Assembly: GCA_041655595.1 (NCBI GenBank)
Contig: JBBAFB010000126.1
Coordinates: 1 to 5,810 of the forward strand
DNA length: 5,810 bases
Direction of reading: 5' to 3'
Origin: JBBAFB01 sp041655595
GTDB taxonomy: Bacteria; Bacillota; DULZ01
Below, piece by piece: positions 1 to 5,247 of the stretch (position 1 is its first letter; each line of letters opens with the position of its first letter). Both the position numbers and the translations under genes were made by a program. The notes below the pieces were generated by a model, which was not told the origin of the DNA, did not search any database, and was given only the letters and a program-made list of their open reading frames with translations.

Positions 1-204
1 CGAGGAGCTAAGCGACGAAGCAGTGACCCCAAAGCAATGCAAACAAGCAATTTTAGACCACTTTAGACCATGTTTGACAACCGTTAGACGAAAGCTGAAG
101 GCTTTCAGCACAAGGAGCGTAGCGACGTGGCAATCTCATGCAGAATCGCATGCAAAAGCAATTGCTTGTCTACCGCTTGACCATTGCTTGACAATCGTTA
201 GACC
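1..204. repeat. Two diverged tandem copies of a ~90-95 nt intergenic unit
   Basis: Copy 1 spans about 1-90 and copy 2 about 111-204. Each begins with a GGAGC-N2-AGCGACG-N2-GCA core (1-24 against 111-134, 18 of 24 bases equal). The middle is A-rich with GCAATT (25-52 against 135-163, aligned with small gaps). Each ends in GACCA followed by a TTGACAA-YCGTTAGAC block (71-90 against 185-204, 17 of 20 bases equal). TTAGACCA occurs at 53-60, 63-70 and 198-205. An exact inverted pair, ACAAGCAATT (43-52) and AATTGCTTGT (160-169), links the two copies. Copy 1 meets the window edge, so more copies may lie to the left. The reading frames here look incidental. The unit resembles dispersed intergenic repeats and is not a gene remnant I can recognise. 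Confidence 0.6.
90..109 (-). terminator. Small hairpin, weak candidate operon terminator
   Basis: GCTGAA (94-99) and TTCAGC (104-109) form a perfect 6-bp stem with a 4-base loop. A second, mutually exclusive 6-bp stem is possible between GAAAGC (90-95) and GCTTTC (101-106). Read in the operon direction, the first stem is followed by TTTCGTCT, which is a poor U-tract. It lies about 180 nt after the crotonase stop. This could be a weak intrinsic terminator or simply a palindrome in the spacer between the two repeat copies. No better terminator was seen between 1 and 289. Confidence 0.25.
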
Positions 205-233
205 ACCGCCAACAACCGCTCGCCCAGTGCCGC

Positions 234-282
234 TTTCTACTTTCTACCTTCTACCTTCTACCTTCTACTTTCTACCTTCTAC
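234..282. repeat. Heptamer tandem repeat, seven copies of YTTCTAC
   Basis: Seven consecutive 7-base units run without interruption. They start at 234, 241, 248, 255, 262, 269 and 276, with first bases T, T, C, C, C, T, C; the other six positions (TTCTAC) never vary. A degenerate eighth unit, CTTCCCT, fills 283-289 and touches the crotonase stop codon (290-292). On the operon strand the array reads as GTAGAAG/GTAGAAA units, so it forms a purine-rich 3' untranslated segment. A period of 7 is not a multiple of 3 and the array is outside the gene, so copy-number change would not alter the protein. Confidence 0.9.
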
Positions 283-289
283 CTTCCCT

Positions 290-1072
290 TTACCTACCTG
301 CAAACTCGGGTTTTCTTTTAGCCAAAAAGGCCCCTATGCCTTCATTTTTGTCTTCGCTAGAAAAAACCACCGCGAATAAATCCGCTTCGTGGACCAATGC
401 CTTTTCCAGATCCATTTCCAAACCGTCATTAACGGCTTCCTTGCATAATTGAACTGCTACCGGACCCCTAGAAGCTATGCGGCCAGCCATTGCTTTACAA
501 AAATCCATTAACTCTTCAGGTTCAACCACATGGTTAACCAAGCCCATTCTGTGGGCAGCATTGGCATCGTAAGTATCAGCGGTAAACAAAATCTCTTTTG
601 CTAATCCCGGATTAACCAACCTTGTCAGCCTTTGAGTACCGCCGAAGCCGGGTATCAACCCTAAATTAACTTCCGGCTGGCCCAGCTTGGCCTTGGTGCT
701 GGCTACCCGAAGATCGCAGGCCATTGCCAATTCACAGCCACCTCCTAGGGCGAAACCGTTAATGGCGGCAATTACCGGTTGGGGTAGGTTTTCAATCCTG
801 CTGAAAACCTTTTGCCCTAGTCTAGCAAATTTTTTAGCATCTAGGGGAGTTAGGCTTTCCATAAAAGAGATATCGGCACCCGCTACAAAAGCCCTCTCCC
901 CGGCACCAGTGATAATCACAACCCGGGTTTCGTTATCTTGTTCCAATTGTTCCAAAACTCCATCCAAATCCCTTAGCACATCCTCATTTAAGGCATTCAA
1001 CACCTTAGGTCTGTTGATGGTCAGGATGGCAATTCTTCCTTCCCGTTCCCAGGTTACATTTTCTAAACTCAT
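290..1072 (-). CDS. crt: Crotonase (short-chain enoyl-CoA hydratase)
   Basis: This 260-residue cytoplasmic enzyme of the crotonase superfamily should hydrate crotonyl-CoA to (S)-3-hydroxybutyryl-CoA, or catalyse the reverse. The oxyanion-hole segment AGADI is at 64-68. The second signature, GFALGGGCELAMACD, ends at 120 and places Gly111 in the oxyanion hole and Glu114 as the first catalytic acid. Glu134, in GQPEVNLGLIPGFGG, is the second; the 20-residue spacing matches the two glutamates of classical enoyl-CoA hydratases. The C-terminus, KRKPEFAGR, is the usual family ending and the length is normal. The start has an excellent Shine-Dalgarno (AAGGAGGG, 1078-1085) 5 nt upstream. It is the last gene of the operon, 44 nt after hbd. 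The family is certain; the C4 substrate is inferred from the neighbours. Confidence 0.95.
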   Translation of the reverse strand: MSLENVTWEREGRIAILTINRPKVLNALNEDVLRDLDGVLEQLEQDNETRVVIITGAGERAFVAGADISFMESLTPLDAKKFARLGQKVFSRIENLPQPVIAAINGFALGGGCELAMACDLRVASTKAKLGQPEVNLGLIPGFGGTQRLTRLVNPGLAKEILFTADTYDANAAHRMGLVNHVVEPEELMDFCKAMAGRIASRGPVAVQLCKEAVNDGLEMDLEKALVHEADLFAVVFSSEDKNEGIGAFLAKRKPEFAGR

Positions 1073-1116
1073 AATAGCCCTCCTTCAATCATCATTTAAA
1101 TTAATCTTCGGATATA

Positions 1117-1968
1117 CTATTCATACTTGTAAAAACCACGACCGACTTTTCTGCCCAGCCAACCGGCGGACACATATTTTCTAAGCAAGGGGCAGGGACG
1201 GTATTTACTGTCCTTGAAGCCCTCATATAAAACTTCCATAATTGATAAGCAAGTATCCAGCCCAATCAAGTCAGCCAAGGCCAAGGGTCCCATAGGATGA
1301 TTCATCCCAAGTTTCATTACCTCATCAACGGCCTCGGGAGTGGCAACTCCTTCGTAAACACAAAAAGCAGCCTCGTTAATCATGGGCATCAAAACCCTGT
1401 TGCTGACAAAACCGGGAGCATCGTTAACCTCCACAGGTATTTTGGCCATTTTTTCGCTCAGTTCTTTTACAACTTGAAAGGTTTCGTCGCTGGTGGCCAA
1501 ACCGCGAATGATTTCCACCAGCTTCATCACCGGCACGGGATTCATAAAATGCATACCAATCACCTTGTCCGGCCTTTTAGTTACGGCTGCAATTTCCGTA
1601 ATGGGCAGAGATGAGGTATTGGTGGCCAAAATGGCATGGGGATAGGTAATTTGGTCTAAATCCTTAAAAATTTGACTCTTGATTTCCATATTTTCTACTG
1701 CTGCTTCGATAATGATATCCGCATCTACTGCGTCTTGCAGACTGGTGGAAGGCTTGATACGGCCTAGTACCTGGGCCTTTTCTTCTTCGGAGATTCTTCC
1801 CTTGGAAGCCATTCTGCTGAGGCTTTTATCAATAGCGGCCAAACCTCTTTGTACAAAATCCATCTTAATATCATTCAAAATTACATCCAAACCAGCAGCA
1901 GCGGCTACCTGGGCGATTCCGGAACCCATTTGCCCTGCTCCAATTACCATTGCTTTTTTAATTTCCAT
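1117..1968 (-). CDS. hbd: 3-hydroxybutyryl-CoA dehydrogenase
   Basis: This 283-residue protein oxidises (S)-3-hydroxybutyryl-CoA to acetoacetyl-CoA, or does the reverse. The N-terminal Rossmann domain shows GAGQMGSG at 10-17. Asp33 at the end of the second strand suits NAD(H) rather than NADP(H), an inference from known dehydrogenases. Ser119, His140 (in GMHFMNPVPVMKLVE), Glu152 and Asn190 (in NDAPGFVSNR) reproduce the spacing of the catalytic residues in the human enzyme (Ser137, His158, Glu170, Asn208). The all-helical C-terminal dimerisation domain follows to a GRKVGRGFYKYE end. It is a stand-alone single-domain enzyme of normal length, not a FadB-type fusion with a hydratase. The start is supported by GGAGGG (1977-1982), 8 nt upstream. 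It follows the acyl-CoA dehydrogenase by 21 nt and precedes crt. Confidence 0.96.
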   Translation of the reverse strand: MEIKKAMVIGAGQMGSGIAQVAAAAGLDVILNDIKMDFVQRGLAAIDKSLSRMASKGRISEEEKAQVLGRIKPSTSLQDAVDADIIIEAAVENMEIKSQIFKDLDQITYPHAILATNTSSLPITEIAAVTKRPDKVIGMHFMNPVPVMKLVEIIRGLATSDETFQVVKELSEKMAKIPVEVNDAPGFVSNRVLMPMINEAAFCVYEGVATPEAVDEVMKLGMNHPMGPLALADLIGLDTCLSIMEVLYEGFKDSKYRPCPLLRKYVSAGWLGRKVGRGFYKYE

Positions 1969-1989
1969 TTTATTTTCCCTCCAAATTTA

Positions 1990-3132
1990 TTAATCTCTGA
2001 GCAAGTTTTTGCTGATAACCAGACGTTGAATTTGGTTGGTGCCTTCATAAATTTGTGTAATCTTGGCATCCCTCATAAAGCGTTCCACCGGGTACTCACG
2101 GCAATAGCCATAACCGCCTAAAATTTGCACTGCATTAGTGGTAACTTCCATAGCTGTATCTGTGGCATACATCTTAGCCATGGAGGCCTCTTTACTGTGG
2201 GGCAATCCCATTTCTTTTAATCTGGCAGCACGATAAACCAGCATGCGGGCAGCATCAATTTTAGTTGCCATATCGGCCAGCATAAAGGATACAGCTTGGT
2301 TTTCTACAATGGGCTTGCCAAACTGCACTCTTTCCTTGGCATAATCCTTGGCCACATCAAAAGCCGCTTGAGCAATTCCAAGGCCCTGGGCACCAATCCC
2401 AATCCTTCCGCCATCCAATAAAGCCATAGCCACTCTAAAGCCTTCCCCTTCTTTACCTAGGAGATTCTCCTTGGGGACTTTAGCATTATCAAAAATCAAT
2501 TCAGTGGTTTGGGATCCATTGAGACCCATTTTTTCTTCTTTTTTACCCACGGAGAAGCCCGGGGTATCTTTATCCACTAACAAGCAAGTAATGCCCTTAT
2601 AGCCTTTCTCCTGACTGGTCCGCACAAAGGTGACATAAACATCGGCCACACCGCCATTGGTAATGAAGATCTTGCTACCGTTGACAATGTAGTGATCCCC
2701 TTCTAAGCGGGCCGAGGTAGATAAGTTGGAAGGATCGGAACCTGCACTGGATTCAGTTAAAGCAAAGGCTCCGATAAACTCTCCGGCTGCCAACTTGGGA
2801 ATGTATTTTTGTTTTTGTTCTTCGGTGCCGGCGTTTAAAATAGGCATGGTTCCTACGGAGGTATGAACGGCCAAAATTACCCCCGTAGCGGCGCAAGCCC
2901 GGGAAATTTCCTCAATGGTTAAAATATAGGAGAGGTAGTCACAACCGGCTCCGCCATACTCAGCGGGAATGGGTACTCCCATTAAACCCAATTCACCCAT
3001 TTGCTTAATGTTTTCCCAGGGAAATTCATGGGAAGCATCAATGGCTGCTGCTCTTGGGGCAATATCGTTTTGGGCCAGTTTTCTAACCATGTCCCGCATC
3101 ATTTTCTGTTCATCATTTAATAAATAAGGCAT
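1990..3132 (-). CDS. bcd: Short-chain acyl-CoA dehydrogenase (butyryl-CoA dehydrogenase type)
   Basis: This 380-residue FAD enzyme should interconvert butyryl-CoA and crotonyl-CoA, exchanging electrons with electron-transfer flavoprotein. The helical N-terminal domain covers about 1-118. The beta domain has the flavin/substrate motif FALTESSAGSD at 123-133. The C-terminal helical domain carries ERVQFGKPI (267-275) and the FAD-contacting QILGGYGY (336-343). Glu363, in IYEGTNQIQR, aligns with the catalytic base of short-chain and butyryl-CoA dehydrogenases (the YEGT position), which separates it from isovaleryl and long-chain types with a displaced base. Length is typical and no signal peptide is seen. 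The gene starts 24 nt after the thiolase stop. No etfA or etfB lies beside it, so its electron partner is encoded elsewhere. The exact acyl-chain preference cannot be read from sequence; butyryl is inferred from the operon. Confidence 0.93.
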   Translation of the reverse strand: MPYLLNDEQKMMRDMVRKLAQNDIAPRAAAIDASHEFPWENIKQMGELGLMGVPIPAEYGGAGCDYLSYILTIEEISRACAATGVILAVHTSVGTMPILNAGTEEQKQKYIPKLAAGEFIGAFALTESSAGSDPSNLSTSARLEGDHYIVNGSKIFITNGGVADVYVTFVRTSQEKGYKGITCLLVDKDTPGFSVGKKEEKMGLNGSQTTELIFDNAKVPKENLLGKEGEGFRVAMALLDGGRIGIGAQGLGIAQAAFDVAKDYAKERVQFGKPIVENQAVSFMLADMATKIDAARMLVYRAARLKEMGLPHSKEASMAKMYATDTAMEVTTNAVQILGGYGYCREYPVERFMRDAKITQIYEGTNQIQRLVISKNLLRD

Positions 3133-3140
3133 TTTAATTT

Positions 3141-3146
3141 TCCCCC
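3141..3146 (-). promoter_or_regulatory. Atypical ribosome binding site of the acyl-CoA dehydrogenase
   Basis: The only purine run ahead of this start is GGGGGA, 9 nt from the ATG if measured from its last G. It can pair with the CCUCC of 16S rRNA only through a central G-U wobble. The other complete starts have GGAGG or a longer related run, except gctB, which also has an all-G core. This may make the dehydrogenase the less efficiently initiated member of the operon, though the short 24-nt gap could allow re-initiation. Confidence 0.5.
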
Positions 3147-3156
3147 AGTCTTAAAT

Positions 3157-4338
3157 TTAGTCAACCTTAACCATAATAGCATCGCCCTGAGCCGCACCGC
3201 TGCAAATAGCTGCCACTCCGATGCCGCCGCCGCGACGCTGCAATTCATAAATAAGAGTCATCAATACCCTGGCTCCACTGGCACCAATAGGGTGTCCAAA
3301 GGCAATTGCACCGCCGTTAACATTAACCTTATCCGGATTCCAGCCGGCAATTTTACCGCTAACCAAGGCTACCGCGGCAAAGGCTTCGTTAATTTCAAAC
3401 AGATCAACTTGATCTACAGACATACCCTTTTGTTCCAAAAGCTTTTTAACCGACAGGCCGGGAACAGTGGCAATATACTTGGCATCTTTGGAAACCGCAG
3501 CATGGCCTAGAATGGTAGCCATTGGCTTTAAGCCCAAATCAGCGGCCTTGCTGTCAGACATAACTACTAAGGCACCGGCACCATCATTTACTGAAGGCGC
3601 ATTACCTGCTGTTACCGTGTTTTCCTTAGCAAAAACGGGAGGCAACTTTCTCAGTGCTTCTATACTGGTATCTCTACGGGGACCTTCATCTGTATCAACA
3701 ATGACCGGATCCCCTTTTCTTCTGGGTATGGTCACGGGAACAATTTCGTCCTTTAACCTGCCGGCATCTATAGCTTGAACAGCAAATTGCTGGCTACGTA
3801 AAGCCCATTCATCCTGCTCTTCCCTGCTGACTCCGTATTCAATGGCAACCTCTCCCCCATGAATAGCCATGTGGCGATCATAGAAGGCACACCACAATCC
3901 ATCATTCACCATTAAATCCTTAAATTTTGTATCCATCATCCTTAAACCCCAGCGGGGACCATCCACAAAATAGGGGGCATTGCTCATGCTTTCCATGCCG
4001 CCGGCCACCATAATCTGGGCATCGCCGGCCCTAATAATTTGATCTGACATGGTAACGGCTCTTAAACCGGAGGCGCAAACCTTGTTGATGGTTTCCGAAG
4101 GTATTTCCCAAGGAAGACCTGCTTCTCTGGTGGCCTGCCTGGAGGGAACCTGTCCGCAGCCCCCTTGCAACACCTGACCAAAAATCACATTGTCAATAGT
4201 TGCACCGTCAATACCGGCTCTTTTAACCGCTTCTTTGATGGCGATGCCACCTAATTGGGTAGCTTTTAAGGGTTTTAATCCACCCCCAAATTTACCAAAG
4301 GGTGTTCTGGCAGCACTAACAATTACTGATTTAACCAT
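3157..4338 (-). CDS. thlA: Acetyl-CoA C-acetyltransferase (acetoacetyl-CoA thiolase)
   Basis: This 393-residue thiolase-fold protein should cleave acetoacetyl-CoA with CoA to two acetyl-CoA, or condense them. Cys88 in NKVCASGLRAV is the acyl-accepting nucleophile. Asn317 in the NEAFA motif, His349 in GGAIAFGHPIGASG and Cys379 complete the active site. The second cysteine sits in CSGAAQGDA, whereas many thiolases have C-x-G-G-G; the residues still satisfy the general thiolase signature. Length is that of biosynthetic and degradative acetoacetyl-CoA thiolases, and the enzyme is cytoplasmic. The start is fixed by AGGAGGAAGG in the 15 nt before the ATG. It follows gctB after a 74-nt structured gap, the longest in the operon. 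Acetoacetyl-CoA is the likely substrate from context; longer 3-ketoacyl-CoA cannot be excluded. Confidence 0.95.
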   Translation of the reverse strand: MVKSVIVSAARTPFGKFGGGLKPLKATQLGGIAIKEAVKRAGIDGATIDNVIFGQVLQGGCGQVPSRQATREAGLPWEIPSETINKVCASGLRAVTMSDQIIRAGDAQIMVAGGMESMSNAPYFVDGPRWGLRMMDTKFKDLMVNDGLWCAFYDRHMAIHGGEVAIEYGVSREEQDEWALRSQQFAVQAIDAGRLKDEIVPVTIPRRKGDPVIVDTDEGPRRDTSIEALRKLPPVFAKENTVTAGNAPSVNDGAGALVVMSDSKAADLGLKPMATILGHAAVSKDAKYIATVPGLSVKKLLEQKGMSVDQVDLFEINEAFAAVALVSGKIAGWNPDKVNVNGGAIAFGHPIGASGARVLMTLIYELQRRGGGIGVAAICSGAAQGDAIMVKVD

Positions 4339-4344
4339 TTTCCT

Positions 4345-4405
4345 TCCTCCTCATTTATTAAGTTTGGGAGAAGACAGGAGGACTTTCCCCCCGTTCTGCG
4401 TCTCC
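4345..4405 (-). promoter_or_regulatory. Intercistronic RNA hairpin and thiolase Shine-Dalgarno with possible alternative pairing
   Basis: Written in the operon direction, ACGGGGGGA (4394-4386) and UCCUCCUGU (4382-4374) form a 9-bp stem, two pairs being G-U, closed by an AAG loop. It extends outward by AG/CU (4397-4396 with 4373-4372) past a bulged A, and by GGAGA/UCUCC (4405-4401 with 4371-4367) past a CGC bulge, about 16 pairs in all. The stem begins 7 nt after the gctB stop codon. No U-tract follows, so it is not a standard terminator. The same arm, UCCUCCU (4382-4376), is also a perfect complement of AGGAGGA (4351-4345), the core of the thiolase ribosome binding site. The two pairings exclude each other. 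The G-U pairs would be lost on the opposite strand, which fits an RNA role in this direction. Function is inferred. Confidence 0.45.
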
Positions 4406-4412
4406 TTGTATC

Positions 4413-5231
4413 CTAAGCGATAAATAAACCTTCCGGGTCAATTACCTGATTTAAAAGATATAACTCGTGATAAGTTGGAGGTGTTGTTTCTCCGATACAG
4501 CGGGAAACATCCAACTCAAAACCTACATTATCCTGCACATCTTTGGCGGTAAAACCAGCGTGCACAGTGTGCAGGTACATTTCACCGGTTTCTTCGTCGA
4601 AGCGAAAAACAGCCATATTAGTGATTACGGCCACAGGACCACCCCTAAAATTTTTACCATAGGCTTCCTGACGACTGATCCACTCTCCGCTGGGCCAATT
4701 CTTGATTCTCCAGCCGGGGGAGGTAATATAATCCACTGCTTCCTTAAACCTTCTTTTTTCCTGATTCATAATAAAGACGGTTCTTCTGGCCAATGAATTA
4801 ATGTCCGGGTTGCCGCCGCTGCCTGTTAGGCGAACCTTGGGATTCTTATAGTCTCCGATCACAGTGGTGTTGACATTGCCATACTTGTCTACTTCTGCTC
4901 CGCCTAAAAAAGCCAAATCTACGGAACCCCTTTGCAATTGATTAAAAACATCAAACAGCCCGGAAACTACGGAAGCCTGATATTCACATCTGGCATCCCC
5001 CACCGAGGCCGGTAGGTCTACCGGCCTGCCATCGGCAGAACCCGCTTCATAAATAATGGAGGCCTTGGGCGCTTCTGTTTTTTGTGCCAGAGTAACCGCC
5101 AACATGGGTAGGCCTGTACCGGCAAAGACCACTTCGCCGTCTTGAACTTCCCTTGCTCCTGCTACAGCCAGATATTCGATAACTTTGTACTCACCAGGTT
5201 TTGCATAATTATGATTGTTTAATGCTTCCAT
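4413..5231 (-). CDS. gctB: Glutaconate-type CoA-transferase, subunit B
   Basis: This 272-residue beta subunit of a family I CoA-transferase pairs with the upstream subunit A and moves CoA between acyl-CoA and a free carboxylic acid. It follows the Acidaminococcus glutaconate CoA-transferase B pattern closely, as I recall that sequence: GTGLPMLAVTLA (38-49), then Glu62 in IIYEAGSAD, which aligns with the catalytic Glu54 that forms the glutamyl-CoA thioester. Downstream are FLGGAEVDKYGNVNTT, IGDYKNPKVRLTGSGG and the QEKRRFKEAVDYITSPGW block. Keeping the glutamate argues for a true transferase rather than an IpdAB-like ring-cleaving hydrolase, which lacks it. The start overlaps the subunit A stop by one base and has AGAGGGGGG 7 nt upstream. 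The acid substrate is unknown; butyrate or another short acid fits the operon better than glutaconate, since no glutaconyl-CoA decarboxylase is present. Confidence 0.88.
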   Translation of the reverse strand: MEALNNHNYAKPGEYKVIEYLAVAGAREVQDGEVVFAGTGLPMLAVTLAQKTEAPKASIIYEAGSADGRPVDLPASVGDARCEYQASVVSGLFDVFNQLQRGSVDLAFLGGAEVDKYGNVNTTVIGDYKNPKVRLTGSGGNPDINSLARRTVFIMNQEKRRFKEAVDYITSPGWRIKNWPSGEWISRQEAYGKNFRGGPVAVITNMAVFRFDEETGEMYLHTVHAGFTAKDVQDNVGFELDVSRCIGETTPPTYHELYLLNQVIDPEGLFIA

Positions 5232-5247
5232 TATACAGCCCCCCTCT
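5229..5247 (-). promoter_or_regulatory. TAATG stop-start overlap with ribosome binding site for gctB
   Basis: The subunit A stop TAA (5233-5231) and the subunit B start ATG (5231-5229) share one A. The Shine-Dalgarno AGAGGGGGG (5247-5239) lies inside the last codons of subunit A, 7 nt before the ATG. This layout suits translational coupling and equal amounts of the two subunits, as expected for a heteromeric CoA-transferase. Confidence 0.8.

Noticed and set aside
1..204. CRISPR array
   Set aside because: Only two diverged copies are visible, repeats are not uniform in length, and there are no regular 30-40 nt unique spacers.
23..379. Plus-strand open frame of 118 codons across the left end
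   Set aside because: It translates the heptamer array into a low-complexity STFYLLPSTFYF run, crosses the diverged repeats, and ends antisense inside crt. It has no convincing ribosome site and no recognisable domain.
687..1184. Plus-strand frame of 165 codons opposite crt and hbd
   Set aside because: It lies fully antisense to two genes with intact catalytic motifs and shows no family resemblance; it is a shadow of their codon bias. The same holds for the smaller plus-strand frames opposite hbd, bcd, thlA and gctB.
4367..4405. Intrinsic terminator between gctB and the thiolase
   Set aside because: The stem is stable enough, but the following bases lack a U-tract, and a terminator here would cut the operon in the middle of a coherent pathway with no visible promoter in the remaining gap.
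4339..4412. Internal promoter before the thiolase
   Set aside because: An AT-rich TAATAA-like stretch exists just before the ribosome site, but no -35-like hexamer sits at about 17 nt from it, and it would leave almost no leader.
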